Part shown: in pieces, positions 1-6,001 of the stretch
How the letters are laid out: every line of letters starts with the position of its first letter
Numbering within the stretch: position 1 is the first letter of the stretch
Assembly: GCA_023511325.1 (NCBI GenBank)
Contig: JAIMBU010000092.1
Coordinates: 1 to 7,863 of the forward strand
Direction: 5' to 3'
Source of the DNA: Gorillibacterium sp.
Lineage (GTDB): Bacteria; Bacillota; Bacilli; Paenibacillales; NBRC-103111
DNA: 7,863 nucleotides
Notes under the pieces: model-generated
Databases searched by the model: none
Told to the model about the DNA's origin: nothing
The model's input: the letters and a program-made list of their open reading frames with translations, nothing else
Made by a program: the position numbers and the translations under genes

Positions 1-391
1 GCCAAATAATACTAGCCAGCCCCATTGTGATTTGCAGAGAATTTATACTTCCATAAACGGTAGCAGGAGGCAGTGATGAATTCACAATTCCGTTGATCAT
101 GCCGTTTCCCACATCAATAGCAGGAACCTGCATGAAACCGATATTTCGAGGAATATACTCAATTGCTCCTGTACTTGTTTGATGATTAAGCTTTAGCAAG
201 CTGAATAAGCTGAAGCTTGAGTTAAATGTAAAAGGGAAAATGAGTCTAATCCATACGGCCAACCAGAGGGCATAGGAGAAAATCCGCGGGACATTTCCTT
301 TTTGTAAAAGCATTCTTAAGACAATGACGCCAAGAGACACATAGGTTGCTGTAATGCTCATATTGAGGAAAGTCGTAAATAAGCCTGTCAT
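1..391 (-). CDS. M56-family (BlaR1/MecR1-like) membrane sensor-protease, N-terminal part only
   Basis: Partial gene running off the left edge; about 130 N-terminal residues are visible. I translated it by hand from the ATG at 391-389. The protein opens with MTGLFTTFLNMSITATYVSL and has hydrophobic segments at about residues 3-28 and 38-60. The pattern around residues 36-54 (IFSYALWLAVWIRLIFPF) is typical of the N-terminal membrane part of M56 peptidases. In this family (BlaR1, MecR1) the receptor senses a cell-wall-active ligand outside the cell, and its cytoplasmic zinc protease domain triggers loss of the partner BlaI/MecI repressor. The HExxH zinc motif and any C-terminal sensor domain lie outside the window, so it is unknown whether this copy binds beta-lactams. 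The start codon overlaps the repressor stop as ATGA (388-391), which indicates translational coupling. Confidence 0.8.
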   Translation of the reverse strand, partial: MTGLFTTFLNMSITATYVSLGVIVLRMLLQKGNVPRIFSYALWLAVWIRLIFPFTFNSSFSLFSLLKLNHQTSTGAIEYIPRNIGFMQVPAIDVGNGMINGIVNSSLPPATVYGSINSLQITMGLASIIW

Positions 392-747
392 TCTGCGGCC
401 TCCTCGATAATACGTTTCAGTTCCGCGGCTTCCTTCTCCGTAAGCTTATTTTCTTTGAGAAATGCTGTTAAAAACTGGGGTAGAGAACCATCAAAGGTTT
501 TTTTAATCATCGTCTGACTCTCGTATTGCTGGGCATCCGCTTTTTTAACGATCGCGGATACTAGCGCATCTTCATTCCTCAGGATTCCTCGCTCACAAAG
601 CTTTCTTAAAACGGTATAGGTCGTGGATTTCTTCCAACCTAACTTGTCATGACTAAGCTTTACTAGTTCCGTTGAATTGATCGGTTCGTGCTCCCATATT
701 AAATGGACAAATTTATGCTCAGCCTCGAATAATTTGTAGGGTTCCAT
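388..747 (-). CDS. BlaI/MecI/CopY-family transcriptional repressor
   Basis: A 119-residue protein, close to the usual 120-130 of the penicillinase-repressor family. Residues about 8-75 form the winged helix; the likely recognition helix is STTYTVLRKLCERGIL (41-56), matching the family pattern in which a Thr/Ser-rich turn leads into the DNA-contacting helix. Residues about 78-119 (FDGSLPQFLTAFLKENKLTEKEAAELKRII) match the C-terminal dimerisation part. In staphylococcal BlaI the receptor-dependent cleavage lies at an Asn-Phe bond in this part; the apparent counterpart here is Ala95-Phe96. The start at 747 is supported by AGGAGGTG on the minus strand at 755-762, 7 nt upstream. It forms a two-gene unit with the M56 receptor and is probably autoregulated through the two dyads in its promoter. 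No beta-lactamase gene is visible in the window, so the wider target is unknown. Confidence 0.9.
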   Translation of the reverse strand: MEPYKLFEAEHKFVHLIWEHEPINSTELVKLSHDKLGWKKSTTYTVLRKLCERGILRNEDALVSAIVKKADAQQYESQTMIKKTFDGSLPQFLTAFLKENKLTEKEAAELKRIIEEAAE

Positions 748-754
748 AATAAAG

Positions 755-762
755 CACCTCCT
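755..762 (-). promoter_or_regulatory. Ribosome binding site of the BlaI-family gene
   Basis: AGGAGGTG on the minus strand, 7 nt before the ATG at 747-745. It is a near-complete match to the anti-Shine-Dalgarno sequence and fixes the start of the repressor. Confidence 0.85.
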
Positions 763-765
763 GAA

Positions 766-781
766 GTTTATCGCAGTAAAC
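766..781. promoter_or_regulatory. Probable repressor operator O2 (dyad)
   Basis: GTTTATCGCAGTAAAC, an imperfect palindrome with half-sites GTTTAT and GTAAAC (reverse complement GTTTAC). It lies between the promoter -10 and the ribosome binding site of the BlaI-family gene. It repeats the dyad at 795-810, sharing GTTTATC and AGTA-AC. BlaI/MecI proteins bind dyads of this size as dimers at their own promoters; that this repressor binds here is inferred. Confidence 0.55.
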
Positions 782-793
782 CTTATAGAGCTG

Positions 794-822
794 AGTTTAT
801 CAGAGTAGACCTAATTTGACAA
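794..822 (-). promoter_or_regulatory. SigA-type promoter of the BlaI/M56 unit
   Basis: Read on the minus strand: TTGTCA (-35, at 822-817, 5 of 6 to consensus), a 17-nt spacer, then TAAACT (-10, at 799-794, 4 of 6). It sits about 50 nt before the repressor start, and dyad O1 overlaps it, as expected for an autorepressed blaI-type gene. Confidence 0.6.
795..810. promoter_or_regulatory. Probable repressor operator O1 (dyad)
   Basis: GTTTATCAGAGTAGAC, matching the 766-781 dyad at 13 of 16 positions and offset from it by 29 bp. It covers most of the -10 hexamer and about two thirds of the spacer of the minus-strand promoter, so bound repressor would block RNA polymerase. Assignment to the BlaI-family repressor is inferred from position and duplication. 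Confidence 0.55.
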
Positions 823-857
823 TGGCAAAATTAAATCATCCAGAATAAGAATCCAGA

Positions 858-945
858 GCGCCTTCCTGTTTTCTTCAGTGGACAACAATGAAAGGATGAG
901 AAATAATGAAGGCACATAAACCTTCACTGGAAGAAAGGAAGGCGC
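858..945. repeat. Long imperfect inverted repeat enclosing the kinase translation start
   Basis: Left arm 858-882, right arm 923-945. The outer ten pairs are perfect (GCGCCTTCCT at 858-867 against AGGAAGGCGC at 936-945). After a 3-nt bulge (868-870) come six more pairs (TTCTTC 871-876 with GAAGAA 930-935). After a 1-nt bulge (929) come four more (AGTG 877-880 with CACT 925-928), plus a G-T and an A-T pair. That gives about 22 pairs. The roughly 40-nt loop holds AAAGGA (891-896) and the ATG at 906. No T-run follows on either strand, so it is not an ordinary terminator. The function is unknown. Confidence 0.75.
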
Positions 946-2762
946 GAGCACCTATGAGATCCCGCATGGTTAAATTGCTGCCCAAAAGCTTAAAAAATCG
1001 ACTAATCGCCCTATTCTTATTATTTATTCTTTTGCCGCTTGTAGGGTTAAGCGTTTACATTTTCAATTCCGTGGAGGTCGTTCTTCAGAGTAAGGCTAAT
1101 GAACAGGACCGGGATCTATTGTATTCCTTTAAGCAACGTCTGGAGGATCAAAGTGGCATTCTGGTGAAGACCTGGACCTTGATGGACCAGGACCCTGGGC
1201 TGGAGGATCTCCTGAAGAACCCGGAGAACTATGAGTGGAGTGACCTGAGGGATAAGATTGAGGGGAAGTTTTATAGCATTTCCAATAGTTTTTTTCTGAC
1301 CGGCTCTCAGGTTTTTTATACTCTGCTCGATAGGAAGGGAAACATCTATACCTCTTTTTATCCAGATAAAGCTATTCAATACGAACAACAATTGCAGGAG
1401 CCCGGCTTTCAAAAGGTCATAAAAAGCGGAGAGCGTTACCTCTGGGTGACCAACGACGCTAATTATGTCAAACGGGATCTTAGCCGCAGTTCGAATATGG
1501 TCTCCCTATATGCCACCTTGAAAGGGAAATACGAAACTCCTTACGCTTGGCTGAGGATTAGTTTGGATTATGAGGAATGGTTCCAGCGTGCGATCCAATC
1601 TTTGGATGGTGGAAAGGGGGAAACACTGTACGTCCTAGCCGATGGGAATGGCAACACGGTACTCTCCTCCAATACAGACAAGCGGCTACCACAGGGAGCA
1701 CTACTCAAGGCGTTAGCTACAGGAGAAGACAGGAGCGTAGCCAATTGGCGAGACAAGCAGGATGACATGCTGTACACGGCTGCGTATATTCCTTCTCTGG
1801 ATTGGTATGTGGTTAAGGGAACTCCACTGAAGCAGCTCTTTGCTGAAGTAAATGAAATAAAGGCTCGCTTTTTTGGTGCTCTCGCAGGATTCATGCTGCT
1901 GGTTATCAGCTTGACCGTGGTTTTGTCCTCTGGAATTACTCGGCCGTTGCTCCGGCTGCAGCGGAAGATGGAGATCGTTGCTGGGAGCGACCTGAAGGCG
2001 GCTTTGCCGGAGACGAACAGCAGCGAGGAGGTACAGTCCTTGACGCGCAGCTTTAACCGTATGGTCAAGGATATTCATGACCTCATAAATCGGCTGAAGC
2101 TAGAGGAGCGTCAGAAGCAGGCGATCCGCTTTCAAGTGTTGCTCTCCCAGATGAATCCGCACTTCCTACTGAATACACTCAATACGGTCAAAAGCATGGC
2201 TATGCAACGCGATCAGGACGAGATCCACGATATCATCGTCTCTTTAGGCAAGCTCCTGGAATCCAATCTGAATCTGGATGTAGATCTGATTCATTTGAAG
2301 GATGAACTCGGATTGGTCAGCGCTTATCTGCAAATCCAGAATTCCCGGTTCGGCAACCGCTTTGAAGCGGAGTACGACATGGAACCATCGCTCCATTATG
2401 CACTTGTTCCTAAATCCTCTCTCCAGCCGTTGGTGGAGAATGCGATCGTTCATGGCTTCGGCCATGCTGCCAAGTCAGGGAATATCCATATCCACGCGTA
2501 TCCAGAGGGTGGCTTGCTGATTATTGAGGTGGCCGATGACGGTATCGGCCTGGAGGCGGCCGGGTCCAAACCTAAACGGAGAGCAAATGCAGGAGTCGGA
2601 CTCTCCAATCTAAGGGAGCGTCTTGGCTTACTGTACCAGGGAAATGCCAAGCTGACGCTTGAATCTTTAGCAACGGGGACACGAGCAAGGCTTGAACTTC
2701 CGCTGCTCTTGGCCCCGCCTTATCAGAAGGAGGAACAACATGAGAACGGTGCTACTGGTTGA
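906..2762 (+). CDS. YesM-type sensor histidine kinase (His_kinase/HATPase_c)
   Basis: A 618-residue membrane kinase of the YesM/LytS class, a usual length. Two membrane segments (about 33-55 and 322-343) flank a roughly 265-residue extracellular sensor part, probably Cache-like. Then come HAMP (about 344-397) and the His_kinase domain with QMNPHFLLNTLNTV, where His419 is the likely phosphorylated residue. The ATPase domain has the N box (LQPLVENA, Asn512), a G1 box DDGIG (544-548) and a G2 box AGVGL (562-566). The partner is surely the response regulator that follows, whose start lies inside this gene (23-nt overlap). By family role it would report an extracellular carbohydrate or its binding protein and so control the importer downstream. 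The start at 906 has AAAGGA at 891-896. Residues 1-16 are a charged extension before the usual short lead to TM1, and Met17 (954) or Met21 (966) are alternatives; an AGGAAGG lies 11 nt before Met17. Confidence 0.92.
   Translation: MKAHKPSLEERKARAPMRSRMVKLLPKSLKNRLIALFLLFILLPLVGLSVYIFNSVEVVLQSKANEQDRDLLYSFKQRLEDQSGILVKTWTLMDQDPGLEDLLKNPENYEWSDLRDKIEGKFYSISNSFFLTGSQVFYTLLDRKGNIYTSFYPDKAIQYEQQLQEPGFQKVIKSGERYLWVTNDANYVKRDLSRSSNMVSLYATLKGKYETPYAWLRISLDYEEWFQRAIQSLDGGKGETLYVLADGNGNTVLSSNTDKRLPQGALLKALATGEDRSVANWRDKQDDMLYTAAYIPSLDWYVVKGTPLKQLFAEVNEIKARFFGALAGFMLLVISLTVVLSSGITRPLLRLQRKMEIVAGSDLKAALPETNSSEEVQSLTRSFNRMVKDIHDLINRLKLEERQKQAIRFQVLLSQMNPHFLLNTLNTVKSMAMQRDQDEIHDIIVSLGKLLESNLNLDVDLIHLKDELGLVSAYLQIQNSRFGNRFEAEYDMEPSLHYALVPKSSLQPLVENAIVHGFGHAAKSGNIHIHAYPEGGLLIIEVADDGIGLEAAGSKPKRRANAGVGLSNLRERLGLLYQGNAKLTLESLATGTRARLELPLLLAPPYQKEEQHENGATG
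2729..2733 (+). promoter_or_regulatory. Ribosome binding site that sets the response-regulator start
   Basis: GGAGG (within AAGGAGG) lies inside the last codons of the kinase gene, 6 nt before the ATG at 2740. It decides for 2740 over the upstream in-frame ATG at 2692, from which the extra 16 residues (MNFRCSWPRLIRRRNN) would precede the REC domain without homology to it. Confidence 0.9.
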
Positions 2763-3516
2763 AGATGAAGAGCAAGCGAGGGGATATGTACGTAAGGTGC
2801 TGGATAAGCTAGACATCGGTTTTAGAGTTGTGGGAGAAGCAGCTAATGGAGCGGAAGCGCTCGAGATGATAAGTAGCTTACAACCTGACTTGGTCATAGC
2901 CGACATCGTTATGCCGATCATGGATGGAATCGAGCTTCTGAAGCAGGCGCGAAGCGAAGGGTTCGATGGAAGGTTTCTGATGCTGACGTGTATGAGCGAT
3001 TTCGAATACGCGCGTCAATCTCTGGAATACGGTGCTTCTGGCTATCTTCTAAAGCTATCTATGGAGCCTAAAAGCCTGCAGGATACACTCTCCCGCATCG
3101 AGATAGAGCTGGCTGGGCGGGATCGTCTGAGAAGACTGGACAAGGTATGGTCAACCCTTCCCCAGAATAAGCCGGAGCAAGGTTTGACGGATCATCCAGA
3201 TATCAACAAAGTGGTCTTGCATATGAGGGAGCATTACGCTGAAGAGTTCAGCTTGAAGCGGATGTCCATTTTGGCTTGTATGGAGGCCAGCTATTTAAGT
3301 GATTTGTTTAAGAAAAAAACAGGCTCTACCCTAACCCACTATCATCAGCTGCTCCGGGTGGAGGCGGCTGCCATTCTCTTGCGGGGAACTTCTCTCACTG
3401 TTACGGAGATCGGCGAACAAGTCGGGTTTGCTGGGGACAGCTATTTCATCAAGATCTTCAAGCGCTGGTCCGGTTTTACCCCAAGTGATTATCGCAGGCA
3501 ATCACCAAGCGAGTAA
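2740..3516 (+). CDS. Response regulator, REC plus AraC-type DNA-binding domain (YesN-like)
   Basis: A 258-residue two-domain regulator. REC covers about 1-120: acidic pocket Glu8/Asp9/Glu10 in LLVEDEE, phospho-acceptor Asp55 in IADIVMPIMDG, Thr83, and Lys105 in GYLLK. The usual Pro after the Lys is replaced by Leu (KLSMEP). The C-terminal AraC/HTH_18 domain spans about 158-256, with helix-turn-helix stretches MSILACMEASYLSDLFKKKTG and VTEIGEQVGFAGDSYFIKIFKR, ending in the family-typical GFTPSDYRR. It is shorter than many YesN proteins, having only a short linker (about 121-157) between the domains. The paired kinase overlaps its start by 23 nt. The expected job is phosphorylation-dependent activation of the importer genes, whose first start is 156 bp downstream. 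The DNA site is not established. Confidence 0.93.
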   Translation: MRTVLLVEDEEQARGYVRKVLDKLDIGFRVVGEAANGAEALEMISSLQPDLVIADIVMPIMDGIELLKQARSEGFDGRFLMLTCMSDFEYARQSLEYGASGYLLKLSMEPKSLQDTLSRIEIELAGRDRLRRLDKVWSTLPQNKPEQGLTDHPDINKVVLHMREHYAEEFSLKRMSILACMEASYLSDLFKKKTGSTLTHYHQLLRVEAAAILLRGTSLTVTEIGEQVGFAGDSYFIKIFKRWSGFTPSDYRRQSPSE

Positions 3517-3559
3517 CCTACATCTACCAAATATCGTTGCATGATTCCCCAAATTGCGT

Positions 3560-3570
3560 GTCTGCCAGAC
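3560..3570. promoter_or_regulatory. Short perfect dyad upstream of the binding-protein gene
   Basis: GTCTGCCAGAC: five-base arms around a single central C. It sits in the gap before the binding-protein gene, about 16 nt upstream of a possible -10. It may be a regulator site; the length is short enough that chance is possible. Confidence 0.3.
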
Positions 3571-3583
3571 CAAACTGATGGAT

Positions 3584-3591
3584 GTTAAGAT
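3584..3591 (+). promoter_or_regulatory. Possible extended -10 promoter for the binding-protein gene
   Basis: TGTTAAGAT at about 3583-3591 gives an extended TGn motif followed by TAAGAT (4 of 6 to TATAAT). No good -35 is present at 17-18 bp (TGCCAG or CTGCCA), which is what an activator-dependent promoter would look like. The rest of the 156-bp gap holds no coding sequence and no clear terminator, so read-through from the response regulator is also possible. Confidence 0.3.
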
Positions 3592-3672
3592 GAACCTGTA
3601 AGAAAGAGAACTCCTGATGAGAAGACAATGGACGAGGCAGACGAAATTTGAATTAAAGGGATGGGGACAGCG

Positions 3673-5019
3673 ATGAAAAGATCAAGGTGGTTGACAGGTG
3701 GCTTAAGTCTCATAATGGTAGCGGGAGTATTTGCGGGCTGCGGCAACACAGAAGAAGGTAAATCGGATGGCAGTGCTCCATCGAGCTCGGCGGCGGCAAC
3801 AACGGTCACGAAAACTCCTGGCAAAACGATCAAGCTGAAGATGTGGGGCGGCGTTCCACCGGAATCGGGGCCGCAAGCCGTAATGGATGACTGGAATAAA
3901 CAGAATCCGGACATTCAGGTTACCTATGAGCGGTTTGTAAATGATGACTCGGGCAACCTGAAGCTGGATACCGCGCTCATGACAGGTCAGGATGCGGATC
4001 TGTATGTCAACTACGCATATACGAAGTTACAGAAGCGCAAGGAATCTGGACTTGCCCTGGATTTAGGTACCTTCACGGACTACAACATCGACGAGAAGAT
4101 GGGTACGGATGCTAAGCTTTGGCAGATCGACGGAAAGTATTACGGACTTCCTACGAAGAAGAATATGTCTTTCGTCTGGCTGAATAAGGATGCCCTTGAT
4201 GAAGCGGGACTCCCGATTCCAGCACTCGACTGGACCTGGGATGATATGAAGACTTATGCGGCGAAGCTCACAAAAGACAAACGCTGGGGATTATTACAGC
4301 ACGAATCGGGCTACGCAGGTGCAGTGGATGCCGCTACAGCAGCAATCGGTTATCTCAAAGCAGACGGAACCTCCAATCTGAACAATCCGCTGGCAGCCAA
4401 AGGGTATGAAGTGCTGCAGGAGATGATGCAGAAGGATAAATCCATGCCACTGTACGGAGAGCAGATGACCTCCAAGATGCCGACGGACACCATGTTCTTA
4501 AAGGGCGAAGCAGCTATGCTGTACGCTGGAGAATTCATCTTCCGTAGCGCAAGCAATCTGACGGATAATCCGCGCAGCTTCAAGATCGCCTTCGCTACCG
4601 TACCGCGCATAACGAAGAATGAGAACGAATTCAAGTATCCGGGAGGCTTAGGAGATGTGGTGTCCATCAATGCCAAATCTCCCAACAAAGAAGCCGCCTG
4701 GAAATTCCTTAAATGGTATGCAGACGGTGGCATGATGCCGATGGCGTCAGGTGGCCGGATTCCTTCCTCCAAGGATGTCAATGCGGATGAAGCGATCAAG
4801 CTGTTATTGAACGGCGTGGAAAGTACCTATGATCTGGATTCACTCAAGAGGGTTGTATTCGGGACATTCCCTACGTACGTGTCCAACTTAGAACAGCAGG
4901 TCAATGACCTCCGCAGGGAAGAGTACGAGAAGTACTTCTTGAACAAGCAGGATCTGCAGACGACGCTTGAGAACATGGCCAAGAAACACAACGATTTCCT
5001 TAAACAAAACAAAAAATAG
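3673..5019 (+). CDS. Sugar ABC transporter substrate-binding lipoprotein (SBP_bac_1)
   Basis: A 448-residue extracellular binding protein of solute-binding family 1, the size usual for CUT1 carbohydrate receptors. It has a lipoprotein signal: basic MKRSR, a hydrophobic core, then the lipobox VFAGC with the lipid-anchored Cys23. A Ser/Ala/Thr-rich tether (about 24-50) leads into the mature lobe at KTIKLKMWGG. Later stretches such as FLKGEAAMLYAGEF and EAAWKFLKWYADGG are typical of this fold. I chose 3673 over the in-frame ATG at 3661 because AAAGGG abuts 3661 with no spacing, whereas GGGG at 3663-3666 lies 6 nt before 3673 and the signal peptide starts cleanly with MKRSR. It is followed by two permeases of the same importer. 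The ligand cannot be deduced from sequence alone; an oligosaccharide is the family expectation. Confidence 0.93.
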   Translation: MKRSRWLTGGLSLIMVAGVFAGCGNTEEGKSDGSAPSSSAAATTVTKTPGKTIKLKMWGGVPPESGPQAVMDDWNKQNPDIQVTYERFVNDDSGNLKLDTALMTGQDADLYVNYAYTKLQKRKESGLALDLGTFTDYNIDEKMGTDAKLWQIDGKYYGLPTKKNMSFVWLNKDALDEAGLPIPALDWTWDDMKTYAAKLTKDKRWGLLQHESGYAGAVDAATAAIGYLKADGTSNLNNPLAAKGYEVLQEMMQKDKSMPLYGEQMTSKMPTDTMFLKGEAAMLYAGEFIFRSASNLTDNPRSFKIAFATVPRITKNENEFKYPGGLGDVVSINAKSPNKEAAWKFLKWYADGGMMPMASGGRIPSSKDVNADEAIKLLLNGVESTYDLDSLKRVVFGTFPTYVSNLEQQVNDLRREEYEKYFLNKQDLQTTLENMAKKHNDFLKQNKK

Positions 5020-5031
5020 ACCGGTTCAGCA

Positions 5032-5064
5032 AGAGGGAGGCGTTCCGAGGTGAACCCTCCCTTT
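5032..5064 (+). terminator. Intercistronic hairpin between binding protein and first permease (attenuator or mRNA stabiliser)
   Basis: Stem of 13 pairs with one bulge: AGAGGGAGG (5032-5040) with CCTCCCTTT (5056-5064), and GTTC (5042-5045) with GAAC (5052-5055), closed by a 6-nt loop (5046-5051), with C5041 bulged. It is followed by GTGTTG, so the T-run is short (three Ts within the stem base). It starts 13 nt after the binding-protein stop and ends 26 nt before the permease ribosome binding site. Such structures commonly let the binding protein be made in excess over the membrane subunits, by partial termination or by protecting the upstream mRNA. Which applies here is not shown. Confidence 0.65.
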
Positions 5065-5089
5065 GTGTTGCCCGCAATCGGTAACGGAC

Positions 5090-5095
5090 GGAGGG
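5090..5095 (+). promoter_or_regulatory. Ribosome binding site that sets the first permease start
   Basis: GGAGGG, 6 nt before the ATG at 5102. An in-frame ATG at 5063 lies inside the intercistronic hairpin and has no such site, so 5102 is the better start. Confidence 0.85.
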
Positions 5096-5101
5096 ATTTC
5101 C

Positions 5102-5983
5102 ATGGGTGGAAACTGGATGAAGCGGCAGAAGAGGATGGGCTATCTGTTTATACTGCCAAACATGCTAGGCGTCGTTGTATTTTTTCTGATACCTGCTGCA
5201 TTTTCTCTAGGCTTGACCATGACGAATTATCAATTTGCCAACCCCCATTATAAATTTATCGGCATTGACAACTTTACGCGTCTGTTTGGTGACGAGAAGT
5301 TTACAATTGCTATCAAGAATACACTGCTGTATTTGACCGCTGTACCGGTTTCCCTGCTATTGGCCTTTATTGTGGCAGTGGCGTTAAACCAGAGCGTGTA
5401 CTTAAAGAATCTTCTGCGTTCTATGTATTTCATGCCCTATATCACCAGTGGGGTGGCGGTTGGCTTCGTATGGATGTTACTCTTCCAGCCGAGTCAAGGG
5501 CCGATCAACAGCTTTCTTCGTGCGATTGGAATCGAGCATCCTCCTGGTTGGTTTGCTTCGACGGATACCGCGATGCTCGCCCTGAACATCATCGCCATAT
5601 GGGCCACGGTAGGTTATAACATGATTATCTACATGGCGGCGCTGCAGGAAATATCTCCAGAGCTTCTGGAGGCGGCTCGTATCGATGGGGCGAAAACTTT
5701 TACGCTGATCCGCCGCATCATTTGGCCCTTGGTAAGCCCTACCACCTTTCTACTGCTCATTACGGGTCTTATCGGATCGATCAAATCCTTCGGTATCATT
5801 CAAGCCATTACCGCAGGGGGGCCAGGCTCCAGTACGACGGTCATGTCTCTATTCATTTACAAAACCGCCTTCAGCTACTATGAAATGGGCTACGCCTCGG
5901 CAATATCTTGGATGCTGTTCTCATTTGTCCTGCTGATTACGCTGGTACAATGGTACGGGCAAAAAAAATGGGTCCATTACTAG
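5102..5983 (+). CDS. Carbohydrate ABC transporter permease, MalF/UgpA-like
   Basis: A 293-residue inner-membrane permease with about six hydrophobic segments. It opens MGGNWMKRQKRMGYLFILPN, with the first membrane segment (about 13-37) right after the basic start. The outer loop has FIGIDNFTRLF, a phrase common in CUT1 permeases. The cytoplasmic EAA loop is clear: EISPELLEAARIDGA (183-197), where Glu190-Ala-Ala and Asp195-Gly-Ala form the contact with the ATPase. TAGGPGSSTTVM further on is also family-typical. It pairs with the next gene to form the heterodimeric channel and would receive substrate from the binding lipoprotein. Its stop is 18 nt before the next start. The start was chosen by the ribosome binding site at 5090-5095. 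No ATPase gene is linked. Confidence 0.93.
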   Translation: MGGNWMKRQKRMGYLFILPNMLGVVVFFLIPAAFSLGLTMTNYQFANPHYKFIGIDNFTRLFGDEKFTIAIKNTLLYLTAVPVSLLLAFIVAVALNQSVYLKNLLRSMYFMPYITSGVAVGFVWMLLFQPSQGPINSFLRAIGIEHPPGWFASTDTAMLALNIIAIWATVGYNMIIYMAALQEISPELLEAARIDGAKTFTLIRRIIWPLVSPTTFLLLITGLIGSIKSFGIIQAITAGGPGSSTTVMSLFIYKTAFSYYEMGYASAISWMLFSFVLLITLVQWYGQKKWVHY

Positions 5984-6001
5984 GAGAGAGGGGTCAAAGC
6001 T

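Noticed and set aside
816..844. TTGACA on the + strand at 816-821 as the -35 of a kinase promoter
   Set aside because: The hexamer is perfect, but nothing like a -10 lies 16-18 bp downstream (TCCAGA at 17 bp). It is largely the complement of the minus-strand TTGTCA used for the repressor gene. The kinase promoter remains unidentified.
1568..2068. 166-codon open frame on the minus strand inside the kinase gene
   Set aside because: It lies wholly antisense to conserved kinase sequence, has no ribosome binding site and shows no recognisable domain. It is a shadow frame.
2692..2739. Upstream ATG as the response-regulator start
   Set aside because: It would add 16 residues encoded inside the kinase gene before the REC domain; the GGAGG at 2729-2733 clearly serves the ATG at 2740.
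4350..4799. 149-codon open frame on the minus strand inside the binding-protein gene
   Set aside because: Antisense to conserved SBP_bac_1 sequence, with no family pattern; a shadow frame.
5050..5253. 67-codon + strand open frame beginning in the intercistronic hairpin
   Set aside because: It overlaps the first permease in another frame, its sequence is not membrane-like or domain-like, and its start lies in the hairpin without a ribosome binding site.
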